The position numbers and the translations under genes are program-made. 29,565 nucleotides of DNA from Cellvibrionales bacterium UBA1854. GTDB taxonomy: Bacteria > Pseudomonadota > Gammaproteobacteria > Pseudomonadales > Porticoccaceae. The notes beneath the pieces are model-generated. The model saw nothing but the letters and a program-made list of their open reading frames with translations, did not search any database and was not told where the DNA came from. Of the stretch, positions 8,651 to 16,547 are shown one piece after another. The DNA lies in assembly GCA_002338445.1 (NCBI GenBank), contig DDII01000009.1:1-29565 (forward strand). The letters run 5' to 3'. Each line of letters opens with the position of its first letter. Position 1 is the first letter of the stretch.

Positions 8651-10459
8651 ATGCTTAAAATCCTAGAAATATTGTCTGTTTTATCCAATTTCTTACACAT
8701 ATTACCAACATTACTCTTCTTTAAACCCCCGGGCGACGAGGAGAAATCGTCACTTGGAATGATGCTTCAAAGAACGGCAACAAAACACGGCAATCGCACT
8801 GCCATAATTTTTGAAGACAAGGTTCTTACGTGGAAGGAATTTAATCACTTGTCAAACCGATATGCTCATTGCCTAAAAAAAAGAGGAGTGAAACGCGGGG
8901 ATTGCGTTGCGGTATTTATGGAGAATCGTACGGAATTTCTGTGCTTGGTGATCGCGCTCTCCAAAATAGGTGCCACTGCAAGTTTGATTAATACTAGTCT
9001 AGTGAAAAAATCTTTGATTCACTGTATCAGCATCACCGATTCGGTTAGGTGTGTTTTTGGAGAGGAATTACAAAACGCCATCATAGAGATCAAAGATGAT
9101 CTCCCTCTGCAAGACTCCGATTTTCTTTGGGTTCCCGACAATTCGATTAAAAATAACAAACCCTCATGGGCTGAAGACCTCAACTCAACTTTACCGCAAC
9201 AACCAACCGAAAATCTTGAAGAAACCAGAGATATTAGGGGTGGGGAAATAGCTCTCTATATTTTTACATCTGGCACAACTGGACTTCCAAAGCCCGCAAT
9301 TATCTATCAACGTAGGATAATGTCAGCACACCCTCCATATTCCAAACTAGGTTTCCATGCAACCGCCTCAGATAGGATGTATATTTGCCTTCCGCTGTAT
9401 CATATTACAGGTCTGTTGCTTGGTGCCTGCACATGCTTTTACACTGGCTCTTCAATGTTTTTACGGCGGCGTTTTTCAGCCCGACATTTTTGGCCTGAAG
9501 TTCAAAAATATAACACCACTCTTTTCATATATGTCGGCGAGCTTTGCCGATATCTCACCGTTCAAGAAAAATGCTCGGATGAAAAGAATAATCCTATTCG
9601 AAGTATGCTAGGAAATGGTTTACGACCAGATATATGGGATCACTTTCGTAATAGGTTCGGCGTAAAACGCATAACGGAAATATATGGCGCGAGCGAAAGT
9701 AACGTATCCTTCCTTAATTTTTTTAACAAAGATTACACAATTGGTACAGGGATCGTTGCAACTATGTTAGTCGAGTATGATATCGACTTAGACCGAATAG
9801 TCCTAGATGACCAAGGCAGACCAGTGAAAGTCGCAGATGGGAAAACGGGTCTCTTACTTGGCAGGATCGATGACAAATTCCTATACGACGGATATAAAAA
9901 TGAAGAGGCCTCATCTACTAAAGTGCTCAAAAATGTAAAGGAAACTGGAGACCGATGGTTTAATACTGGGGATCTTATTCGTCGTGTGGATGTTGGATTC
10001 GCTATGGGAATGCCACACTATCAGTTTATTGATAGGGTGGGAGATACGTTTCGGTGGCGATCTGAGAATGTTTCGACAAACGAGGTGAGTGAAATTCTTA
10101 ATGCTTATCCCCAAATAGATATGAGTAACGTTTACGGCGTAGAGATACCGGGCACTGAGGGCCGAGCCGGAATGGCAGCAATAACAATGCGAGGGCATGA
10201 TCCTATCAACCTGTTAAATCTTACCGAATACGTCGATAAAAATTTAGCTAGTTACGCGCGACCCGTATTCCTGCGGATGCAATCTGAACAAAAGACGAAC
10301 CAGACGTTCAAATTTGTAAAAGGTCAACTGCGTAAAGAAGCATACCACCTAGGTAGGATAGATCAGCCAGTGTATGTCAGAATGCCAAATTCCACGCATT
10401 ATGAAATTCTCAGTGAAGATCTTTACCAAAAAGTACTGAACAAAGAAGCGGGATTTTAA
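8651..10459 (+). CDS. FATP-type (very) long-chain acyl-CoA synthetase
   Basis: Activates a long-chain or other hydrophobic carboxylic acid to its CoA thioester via an acyl-adenylate, probably at the inner membrane. 602 residues, matching the FATP/SLC27 branch of the AMP-binding superfamily. Residues 1-25 are hydrophobic and could anchor the protein. The ATP/AMP motif YIFTSGTTGLPKP lies at 203-215, the adenylate motif EIYGASESN near 345, and GDLIR near 440. The FATP signature FIDRVGDTFRWRSENVSTNE (about 460) and YGVEIPGTEGRAGMAA (about 490) separate it from ordinary FadD enzymes. The Shine-Dalgarno is weak. The SDR gene starts 57 nt downstream on the same strand, suggesting one operon that activates and oxidises or reduces a common substrate. 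The substrate could equally be a sterol- or terpenoid-derived acid; the sequence does not settle this. Confidence 0.88.
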   Translation: MLKILEILSVLSNFLHILPTLLFFKPPGDEEKSSLGMMLQRTATKHGNRTAIIFEDKVLTWKEFNHLSNRYAHCLKKRGVKRGDCVAVFMENRTEFLCLVIALSKIGATASLINTSLVKKSLIHCISITDSVRCVFGEELQNAIIEIKDDLPLQDSDFLWVPDNSIKNNKPSWAEDLNSTLPQQPTENLEETRDIRGGEIALYIFTSGTTGLPKPAIIYQRRIMSAHPPYSKLGFHATASDRMYICLPLYHITGLLLGACTCFYTGSSMFLRRRFSARHFWPEVQKYNTTLFIYVGELCRYLTVQEKCSDEKNNPIRSMLGNGLRPDIWDHFRNRFGVKRITEIYGASESNVSFLNFFNKDYTIGTGIVATMLVEYDIDLDRIVLDDQGRPVKVADGKTGLLLGRIDDKFLYDGYKNEEASSTKVLKNVKETGDRWFNTGDLIRRVDVGFAMGMPHYQFIDRVGDTFRWRSENVSTNEVSEILNAYPQIDMSNVYGVEIPGTEGRAGMAAITMRGHDPINLLNLTEYVDKNLASYARPVFLRMQSEQKTNQTFKFVKGQLRKEAYHLGRIDQPVYVRMPNSTHYEILSEDLYQKVLNKEAGF

Positions 10460-10516
10460 CAAAGGATGGATGGCTAAATAAGCTCTAAAAAGCGAAGACT
10501 AGAGGAAGGAGTGTTT

Positions 10517-11281
10517 ATGTCTACAAGAATGTTTGATTTACATAATAAAGTAGCACTCGTTACAGGAGCGAGTAGAGGTATTGGAGAATCCATAGCCCTC
10601 CTCCTAGCAGAACAAGGTGCTCACGTAATTGTCACAAGTCGCAAGCTGGATGGCTGCAAAGAAATTGTAGACGCTATCAAAAATCACGGTGGAAGCGCGG
10701 AGGCATTAAAATGCCACGTTGGCAACATGCAGGATATTTCAGATACATTTGAATTCATAAACGAAAATCACGGCAAATTGGATATATTAGTAAACAATGC
10801 CGCTACAAATCCATATTTTGGAAATATACTTGATACTGATCTGGGTTCATTCACCAAGACTGTTGATGTAAATATTCGTGGTTACTTTTTTATGTCTTCT
10901 GAAGCTGGCAAACTCATGCGAAAAAATGGCGGGGGTTCAATTGTGAATACATCCTCCATTGCCGCATTGAGACCAGGAAAATCGATGGGGATCTATGCGA
11001 TCACAAAAGCTGCGGTGGTTAACATGACCAAAGCATTCGCTAAAGAATGTGGAGAACATAACATCAGGGTAAACGCAGTGCTACCAGGACTGACAAAGAC
11101 CAAGTTCGCAGGAGCTCTTTTTTCCGATGAAAATATCTATCAAAAAGCAATATCGGGGACACCGCTGGCTCGTCATGCCGAACCCGAAGAAATTGCCGGC
11201 ACCGTACTATATTTGGTGTCTGATGCGGCAAACTTTGTAACAGGTGAATGTATTGTAGTTGACGGAGGCTCAGTACTATAA
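10517..11281 (+). CDS. Short-chain dehydrogenase/reductase (SDR), classical type
   Basis: NAD(P)-dependent oxidoreductase of 254 residues, the standard classical SDR length; cytoplasmic. The cofactor motif TGASRGIG is at 16-23, NNAAT at 93-97, the catalytic Asn at 119, and the catalytic set Ser147, Tyr160 and Lys164 (IYAITKAA). The PG motif follows at VLPGLTKTKF, and the C-terminal YLVSDAANFVTGE and VVDGG match beta-oxoacyl-reductase-like SDRs. I chose the ATG at 10517 because the strong Shine-Dalgarno GGAAGGAG ends 5 nt before it; the GTG at 10511 would lie inside that site. It follows the acyl-CoA synthetase gene by 57 nt and probably works on its product or a precursor. The substrate cannot be named. 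Confidence 0.9.
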   Translation: MSTRMFDLHNKVALVTGASRGIGESIALLLAEQGAHVIVTSRKLDGCKEIVDAIKNHGGSAEALKCHVGNMQDISDTFEFINENHGKLDILVNNAATNPYFGNILDTDLGSFTKTVDVNIRGYFFMSSEAGKLMRKNGGGSIVNTSSIAALRPGKSMGIYAITKAAVVNMTKAFAKECGEHNIRVNAVLPGLTKTKFAGALFSDENIYQKAISGTPLARHAEPEEIAGTVLYLVSDAANFVTGECIVVDGGSVL

Positions 11282-11558
11282 CATAGAACTTGCAGCGTGA
11301 GTGGTATCGAGTAATCGTAAAAGTTTTTTGGATCTTATCTCAAATTTTTTGAGAACGTCTACCGAGGAAATATTCGCTAGCGCATAAACAGCGTCAAAAA
11401 AAGAACTTCAAAGATTAGCAGGTAAAAATGGAAGTAATTGAGAGTAGGCTGTTTGATCTGAAGTCACTGAAAAATCACACGGCTTTTTTTGTCAAAATCG
11501 GTCGTTAGGCGACGACTGTTCTCTTTATCTTACCCGCGCTATCAGCTAAAAACTCAAA

Positions 11559-12509
11559 TTAATTACTCAAAGCGGAGTTACTATCGTAACTGCTCATCCG
11601 GGTATCGCTGGTGTAGTGATGTGCTGCCAAATTCTTTGAGAGTAACCTACTGAGATGAAGAATATTCTCAGTACCAGGATAGCTAGAACGGGCAACAATT
11701 GCCAGTTCTCTGTGTGGGCTTGATTGATTTAGGGGCAGTCTGGCGAGGGAAGTAAATGCACCGGTCAACGGCTGGACGGCCATCTGCGGGACCAACGTTG
11801 AACCCATCTTGTTAATGACAAGCTGAATTATAGTGGTTAGACTCGAGACTCTAACATCAAAATGAGTTTTATCGGTTAACTTACAGGCCGCTAGCGCGTG
11901 ATCCTTGAGGCAATGCCCATCCTCCAAAAGCAGTAACTCTGACGGATCTAGGTTATTAACATCTATGAAAGCCTCGCCGGGCTTTAAATTATCCATATGT
12001 GTGACGTAATAAAAATCCTCTGACCAAAATTTATAAGTCACCAGCTCATTGACATCAAAAGGAAGAGCAAGGATAGCCATATCAAGCGATCCCTCCTCTA
12101 CTTGGCATATTAGTGCGGTAGATTGACCCTCAGTTATTGCGAGACTGAGCGACGGATAATCATTTTGTAAACATGGCAATGCTATTGGCAACAAATAGGG
12201 ACTTACCGTAGGAATAATTCCTAGCGATAATGAACCACTCAAAGGTGGCGCTCTTTTTACACCTATACTTGAAATCTCATCTAATTTTAACTTCACATCT
12301 TGCGCCTTTGCGATTAAATCATATCCTTGCGACGTTATAATCACCCGCTTATTATCTCGTTCGAACACCTGTATGCATAACTGATTTTCAAGCTCTGATA
12401 TCGCCATGCTCAGTGCGGAGGGCGACACATGGCACATTTCTGCCGCCTTTTTAAAATGTAATGTCTTTGAGACGGCTAAAACGTAATTAATCTGTTTAAT
12501 TGTGACCAT
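11559..12509 (-). CDS. oxyR: Hydrogen-peroxide-sensing LysR-type regulator OxyR
   Basis: Transcription factor that forms an intramolecular disulfide with peroxide and activates antioxidant genes. 316 residues. The N-terminal winged HTH spans about 1-60 with HFKKAAEMCHVSPSALS. The effector domain begins near 90 with LGIIPTVSPYLLP, closely like E. coli OxyR. The redox motif LLLEDGHCLKDHALAAC places Cys200 and Cys209 with the eight-residue spacing of E. coli Cys199 and Cys208. This makes OxyR much more likely than a generic LysR protein. The gene is divergent from katG with 145 bp between them, the classical target arrangement. No Shine-Dalgarno is visible before the ATG; instead two palindromes overlap and precede the start codon. 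The C-terminal tail is Ser-rich and longer than in E. coli. Confidence 0.93.
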   Translation of the reverse strand: MVTIKQINYVLAVSKTLHFKKAAEMCHVSPSALSMAISELENQLCIQVFERDNKRVIITSQGYDLIAKAQDVKLKLDEISSIGVKRAPPLSGSLSLGIIPTVSPYLLPIALPCLQNDYPSLSLAITEGQSTALICQVEEGSLDMAILALPFDVNELVTYKFWSEDFYYVTHMDNLKPGEAFIDVNNLDPSELLLLEDGHCLKDHALAACKLTDKTHFDVRVSSLTTIIQLVINKMGSTLVPQMAVQPLTGAFTSLARLPLNQSSPHRELAIVARSSYPGTENILHLSRLLSKNLAAHHYTSDTRMSSYDSNSALSN

Positions 12510-12536
12510 AAAATTTATGGTTCAGTAAATCTGAAC
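12506..12536. promoter_or_regulatory. Two abutting palindromes over the oxyR start codon
   Basis: CCATAAA (12506-12512) and TTTATGG (12514-12520) form a perfect 7-bp dyad with a one-base centre that contains the oxyR ATG (complement of 12507-12509). GTTCAG (12520-12525) and CTGAAC (12531-12536) form a second perfect 6-bp dyad. They share base 12520. As DNA they could be operators; as RNA the second could form a hairpin just upstream of the start codon. Either would fit autoregulation of oxyR, which is inferred. Confidence 0.4.
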
Positions 12537-12584
12537 ACCTTAATCTTTTTTTTATAATTTTACTTACGACCTGTTGTCTGTAAC

Positions 12585-12605
12585 ATATCAAGAAAGTTAT
12601 GATAT
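12585..12605. promoter_or_regulatory. Candidate OxyR binding site between oxyR and katG
   Basis: ATATCA (12585-12590) and TGATAT (12600-12605) are a perfect inverted repeat around nine bases, a LysR-type dyad of about the right size. It lies 49 bp upstream of the katG ATG. On the minus strand the sequence TTGATA within it (complement of 12586-12591) could be a -35 element for oxyR. That geometry would allow activation of katG and repression of oxyR from the same site, the known OxyR pattern. The match to the E. coli ATAG-N7-CTAT half-site is only partial. Confidence 0.4.
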
Positions 12606-12654
12606 TTTAACAAAAATGATTAAAACACATTGTTAGCCCGAAAGGAGACACATA

Positions 12655-14787
12655 ATGCCGATCGAAACCGAAGCCAAGTGCCCAGTCATGCATGGCGCCA
12701 TGACGACAAACAGCGCAACTGGAACCTCGAATCGAGACTGGTGGCCAGATCAGTTAAACCTAAACATACTCCATCAGCATGATCAGAAGTCAAATCCAAT
12801 GGACCCAGAATTTGATTATCGTGAGGAATTTAAAAAACTCGACTACCAAGCACTAAAAAAAGATTTGAACGCCTTAATGACCGACTCTCAAGACTGGTGG
12901 CCTGCAGATTACGGCCACTATGGCCCGTTCTTTATTCGCATGACTTGGCATGCAGCTGGCACTTATCGGAACACTGACGGCCGTGGTGGTGGTGGTACCG
13001 GGGCGCAACGATTTGCCCCTCTGAATAGTTGGCCAGATAATGGGAATCTCGATAAGGCACGTAGATTACTTTGGCCTGTTAAACAGAAATATGGAGAGCA
13101 AATAAGTTGGGCAGATCTACTAATTCTTGCTGGAAATGTGGCGATAGAGTCGATGGGTGGTAAGACTTTTGGTTTCAGCGGGGGTCGTCCCGATATATGG
13201 GGTCCTGAGGAGGATATTCATTGGGGTGTTGAAAGTAATTGGCTTGATAACAACCGATACAAGGGCGAGCGTGAATTAGATAGCCCGTTGGCTGCGGTAC
13301 AAATGGGATTAATTTATGTGAATCCCCAGGGCCCTGATGGTAATCCGGATCCAATCGGTAGCGCACGTGACATCAGAGAAACATTCGCCAGGATGGCGAT
13401 GAATGATGAAGAAACTGTCGCGCTCGTCGCTGGTGGTCATACATTTGGCAAAGCGCATGGCGCCGCATCCGAGGATCATGTAAGTATAGAGCCTGAGGGT
13501 GCGCCGATCGAGAAGATGGGATTTGGATGGCAGAGTAGCCACAGATCAGGCGTCGGGCGAGACACTATTACAAGCGGTATAGAGGGAGCTTGGACCACGA
13601 ATCCAACATTGTGGGATAATGGGTACTTTGATCTACTCTTCGGTTATGAGTGGGAGCTAGTCAAAAGCCCTGCAGGAGCTTACATCTGGCATGCCATCGA
13701 TCAAAAACCTGAGGATATGGCGCCTGATGCGGAGGACAGCTCCATCAAAGTACCCACCATGATGACGACTGCTGACATTGCGATGCGAGAAGATCCTAGT
13801 TACCGACTAATTTCTAAGCGGTTTCATGAAAATCCAGACGAATTTGCAGACGCATTTGCTAGAGCATGGTTCAAGCTGCTTCACAGAGATATGGGGCCTA
13901 AAAGCCGATACATGGGGCCCGAAGTCCCTGATGAAGAGTTAATATGGCAAGATCCTGTTCCCCCGGGGAGCACTAACTATGATGTAGATTTTGTCAAATC
14001 CCAAATCTTGGCTAAAGACCTGTCGATTCAAGAGATGGTAGAGACTGCTTGGGCTAGTGCATCAACATTTCGGGGCTCAGATATGCGTGGAGGTGCCAAT
14101 GGAGCGCGTATCCGTCTTGCTCCCCAAAAAGACTGGGCGGTGAACAAACCGCAGCAACTTCAAAGGATACTGCAAATATATCAAAGCATTTCTGAAGATA
14201 CCGGAGCCTCGATCGCCGATATAATTGTGCTTGCTGGCAATGTGGGAATTGAGAAGGCCACTGGTGTAAACGTGCCGTTCACAGCAGGAAGAGGCGATGC
14301 CTCGCAAGAACAGACAGATGTAGATTCTTTCGCGGTGCTTGAGCCTCTCTCAGATGCTTTTAGAAACTTTCACAGTCCGGATCTTAAATCCTCCCCAGAA
14401 GAAATGATGCTCGACAAATCGCAATTACTAGGTCTAACAGCGCCAGAAATGACAGCTCTTCTTGGTGGGATGCGCTCGCTAGGCATTAGCTCTAGTGGTC
14501 ATGGATTATTCACTGACGATGCCAGTCGGCTAAGTAATGACTACTTCAATACGCTGCTCGATATGTCGGTCAGCTGGAAACCAAATGGAACCGGAAACTC
14601 CTTCGAAGCTGTAGACCGAATGTCTGGGCAAAAGATGAGATCCGCCACTCGCGCCGACCTTGTCTTCGGATCCAATTCGCAGCTCAGGGCTATCACTGAA
14701 GTTTACGCGTCCCGTGGTGCAGAAAAAAAGTTTATTAGCGCCTTCATCGGGGCGTGGAATAAGGTAATGAATGCAGATCTTTTCTAG
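12655..14787 (+). CDS. katG: Catalase-peroxidase (bifunctional haem enzyme)
   Basis: Destroys hydrogen peroxide by catalase and peroxidase activities; haem-dependent. 710 residues, the normal length of the two-domain enzyme. The N-terminal active domain carries the distal triad Arg95, Trp98 and His99 (RMTWHAAG). Tyr221 (GLIYVNPQGP) and Met247 (FARMAMND) are positioned to form the Met-Tyr-Trp crosslink with Trp98 that gives catalase activity. The proximal haem ligand is His262 in GGHTFGKAHG. The C-terminal domain is a degenerate duplicate beginning around 420. A clear Shine-Dalgarno AAAGGAG (12641-12647) sits 7 nt before the ATG. It is divergently paired with oxyR and probably OxyR-activated. 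No signal peptide. A short GC-rich hairpin follows the stop. Confidence 0.98.
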   Translation: MPIETEAKCPVMHGAMTTNSATGTSNRDWWPDQLNLNILHQHDQKSNPMDPEFDYREEFKKLDYQALKKDLNALMTDSQDWWPADYGHYGPFFIRMTWHAAGTYRNTDGRGGGGTGAQRFAPLNSWPDNGNLDKARRLLWPVKQKYGEQISWADLLILAGNVAIESMGGKTFGFSGGRPDIWGPEEDIHWGVESNWLDNNRYKGERELDSPLAAVQMGLIYVNPQGPDGNPDPIGSARDIRETFARMAMNDEETVALVAGGHTFGKAHGAASEDHVSIEPEGAPIEKMGFGWQSSHRSGVGRDTITSGIEGAWTTNPTLWDNGYFDLLFGYEWELVKSPAGAYIWHAIDQKPEDMAPDAEDSSIKVPTMMTTADIAMREDPSYRLISKRFHENPDEFADAFARAWFKLLHRDMGPKSRYMGPEVPDEELIWQDPVPPGSTNYDVDFVKSQILAKDLSIQEMVETAWASASTFRGSDMRGGANGARIRLAPQKDWAVNKPQQLQRILQIYQSISEDTGASIADIIVLAGNVGIEKATGVNVPFTAGRGDASQEQTDVDSFAVLEPLSDAFRNFHSPDLKSSPEEMMLDKSQLLGLTAPEMTALLGGMRSLGISSSGHGLFTDDASRLSNDYFNTLLDMSVSWKPNGTGNSFEAVDRMSGQKMRSATRADLVFGSNSQLRAITEVYASRGAEKKFISAFIGAWNKVMNADLF

Positions 14788-14814
14788 TTTTTATGTGTGC
14801 GCAAAACGGTGAGC

Positions 14815-14834
14815 AAGGGGCTGCATGCCCCTTT
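14815..14834 (+). terminator. Hairpin downstream of katG
   Basis: AAGGGGC (14815-14821) and GCCCCTT (14827-14833) pair perfectly around the loop TGCAT and run into TTTCC. It lies 28 nt after the katG stop, between two convergent genes. The stem is strong but the T tract is short, so efficiency is uncertain. It may serve both directions. Confidence 0.6.
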
Positions 14835-14884
14835 CCTCATATGCATTCAAAATGTAGCATTTGAGTGGAATGTTTCAAACCGCT

Positions 14885-15175
14885 TTATCTGACCGCGCGA
14901 CGTAAAAATGCAACTTCTGACTCGACAACTTTTAGTGCCCTCTCAAGCTCATCCATTCGCACCTCAACCATGGCAATTTTATCTTCTAACATCTTGTGCT
15001 TAACGTTCTCTCTGGCTTGTAGAGTTTGCAACTGCATCTCTAGCTCTATGATTTTTGATTTATTTGAGTCAACATTCGTATCATGACCGTCTGCAGCGAC
15101 ATTATGCGTTCCGACCAACAATAAAAATAACATTGTGGTATTGTTAAAAAAACTAGTCATACAGTTTCTAATCAT
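14885..15175 (-). CDS. Small secreted coiled-coil protein, unknown function
   Basis: 96 residues. Residues 1-28 are signal-peptide-like: a few polar residues, then hydrophobic TTMLFLLLVGT and a possible cleavage after NVAADG or VAA. The mature part from about 38 is one long amphipathic helix with heptad spacing (IIELEMQLQTLQARENVKHK, then KIAMVEVRMDELERAL), so it likely forms a periplasmic coiled coil or oligomer. AGAAGG lies upstream of the ATG at a workable distance. The product resembles SlyX-like or YbgF-N-terminal helices only in general shape. It is the last gene on the minus strand of a group that includes a ZorA/MotA-like membrane protein 255 nt upstream. Whether it works with that protein is unknown. 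Confidence 0.6.
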   Translation of the reverse strand: MIRNCMTSFFNNTTMLFLLLVGTHNVAADGHDTNVDSNKSKIIELEMQLQTLQARENVKHKMLEDKIAMVEVRMDELERALKVVESEVAFLRRAVR

Positions 15176-15420
15176 TGCCTTTACCTTCTCTCAATCATTA
15201 ATTCAGTCTGGCTGGATTACTTATCTAAAAGAAATCCAATACCTCTTATGCGCGAATACTTCGCAAAAATATAAAACCATCCTTTCAGTAACCTTGCCTT
15301 TATATAATATAGCGCTAGTAGTCATAAATGAATTTTTTCTTCAATGCAGGGAGAATAACAAGGTTAACGATGCAATTCAAAATCGCGTAATCCCAGCTCC
15401 AAACACTCAGTAAGCCTCAA

Positions 15421-15444
15421 ATGCGAATAATCATTTATTCGCAT
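15421..15444 (-). terminator. 10-bp stem-loop over the stop codon of the ZorA-like gene
   Basis: ATGCGAATAA (15421-15430) and TTATTCGCAT (15435-15444) form a perfect 10-bp inverted repeat with a four-base loop. The loop bases TCA (15431-15433) are the complement of the gene's TGA stop. On the transcript the hairpin would include the last codons and the stop, followed by TTTGAGG. It looks like an AT-rich terminator or a 3' stabilising structure. The T tract is weak. Confidence 0.5.
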
Positions 15445-16345
15445 CTATGACGAAGGTTAACGTTCGGTTGAGAGATTGGATAGCCTCAAGTTGCTTTTTC
15501 ATCAACACCAATGACTGCTGCGAAAGGTCTTCCTGTGTAATAAACCTGACGCCCCGCTCTATCTTATCATTTAACTGATTTAAGCGCAGTGTTATCGACT
15601 TCTCACTGTGTCTAATAGCAACGGTAAGAATCAAATAAATAAGCACCGAAGACATAACTGGATATAGCGTTACACTGATTGCCCCCATCAACTGAGGAAT
15701 TAATATCTGCTCAGCTCCATCATTAATAAATCTAACTGACGAAACCTCACTAAGAGCGAAGCTCAAGCTAAATAATGTTACAAATAAGCCGAGTCCAACA
15801 AACAACTTAGGCCACGACTTTTCTGCATTAACCCCGATATCCAGACGATCTACATTAAAAAATACATGGGGACGAACAGTATTTTTAAAAATTTTACTCT
15901 GTGAATTCTCATTTGGCAGAACTAATGTCTCACAAAATTCAAACCATGCTCGGCTCATCACCGGAAATTTTAACATCTCATCTTCAAAATCTGGATACCG
16001 ATCAGCAAACTCGCGCTCTGAGTTAGGAAATAATCTACCCATCTGAATTAACATATTTAGGTCTCTAGATTTGAGAAAAAGTATTCTAGCCAAACACCCA
16101 GCGCCTGCTAAAATAATTACCAAACCAACACCAGGTGACGCATCTGGCATCGCCAGAAATCCAAAAATTGGATCTACAGCATTTACCATCAAATCGCTCA
16201 AGGCACGTAATAGTTTGAGAACTCCTGACGAATCGGACTCGTCAGAACTTGCAAAAACACACGGAGAAATAAAAATTGGAAAGAGACTTTTAAGTGATAT
16301 CACACTCAATTTAGAACAGTCGTTCTTAGACACATCTTTTCTCAT
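15431..16345 (-). CDS. ZorA/MotA/ExbB-like membrane protein without C-terminal tail
   Basis: 304 residues. A hydrophobic N-terminal segment (about 19-33) is followed by a transmembrane helix (about 72-91) and a soluble stretch. The family core follows: NTVRPHVFFNVDRLDIG (155-171), then WPKLFVGLGLFVTLFSLSFA (178-197), then a second core helix pair region (about 214-243). This order of an RP-x-FFN box and an FVGLG helix is what I know from ZorA and related MotA/TolQ/ExbB channel proteins, which use ion flow to move a partner. After the core, RFITQEDLSQQ (267-277) resembles the start of the long ZorA tail, but the protein stops about 30 residues later. No OmpA-like partner (ZorB/MotB) is encoded nearby. 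AAGGA about 9 nt upstream supports the ATG. A role in phage defence is conjecture. Confidence 0.6.
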   Translation of the reverse strand: MRKDVSKNDCSKLSVISLKSLFPIFISPCVFASSDESDSSGVLKLLRALSDLMVNAVDPIFGFLAMPDASPGVGLVIILAGAGCLARILFLKSRDLNMLIQMGRLFPNSEREFADRYPDFEDEMLKFPVMSRAWFEFCETLVLPNENSQSKIFKNTVRPHVFFNVDRLDIGVNAEKSWPKLFVGLGLFVTLFSLSFALSEVSSVRFINDGAEQILIPQLMGAISVTLYPVMSSVLIYLILTVAIRHSEKSITLRLNQLNDKIERGVRFITQEDLSQQSLVLMKKQLEAIQSLNRTLTFVIDANK

Positions 16346-16439
16346 TGATTTTGTTCCTTGTGCGAGCGAGAACTTCTTGGGCCTCTCGATTCAAATACTT
16401 CACTACACAGAAATCGCGCGATGTCGCTCTCCCATACAT
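16326..16439 (-). CDS. Tiny hypothetical ORF overlapping the ZorA-like start
   Basis: From ATG (complement of 16437-16439) 37 residues run to TAA at 16326, overlapping the first 20 bases of the ZorA-like gene in another frame. TGAGG lies 8 nt upstream of this ATG. The frame stays open further upstream to a GTG at 16499, giving 57 residues. The peptide is basic and helical in character (YLNREAQEVLARTRNKINEK), with no signal peptide. The overlap suggests translational coupling to the ZorA-like gene, and the position between two minus-strand genes suits a real small gene. I do not recognise a family, and it may be a relic or chance. Confidence 0.35.
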   Translation of the reverse strand: MYGRATSRDFCVVKYLNREAQEVLARTRNKINEKRCV

Positions 16440-16547
16440 CCAATTGGCCTCAGAACTAAAGACGTGAGGGTTAAATCTTTTGATACTTGACTGTATCACA
16501 AACGGTTAAGAGTTAATTCAAATGCATTAACGGGATATTGCAATTAA

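Noticed and set aside
11338..11354. Inverted repeat TCTCAAA/TTTGAGA after the SDR gene
   Set aside because: Seven AT-rich pairs with a three-base loop and no following T tract. Too weak to call a terminator.
11501..11516. GTCGT/ACGAC hairpin downstream of oxyR
   Set aside because: Only five pairs with a poor T tract; could be chance.
15240..15345. Minus-strand 34-residue ORF between the coiled-coil and ZorA-like genes
   Set aside because: No ribosome site at its first ATG and no recognisable composition; not enough to list.
15135..15413. Plus-strand 92-residue hydrophobic ORF
   Set aside because: It starts inside the coding part of the minus-strand coiled-coil gene and has no Shine-Dalgarno or family match. 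The AT-rich gap makes chance likely.
15431..16345. Assignment as a functional Zorya defence system
   Set aside because: No ZorB, ZorC, ZorD or ZorE gene is present in the window and the C-terminal tail is absent, so only ZorA-like similarity is claimed.
16071..16490. Plus-strand 139-residue ORF
   Set aside because: Mostly antisense to the ZorA-like gene, with low-complexity mixed composition. The minus strand has the recognisable family motifs.
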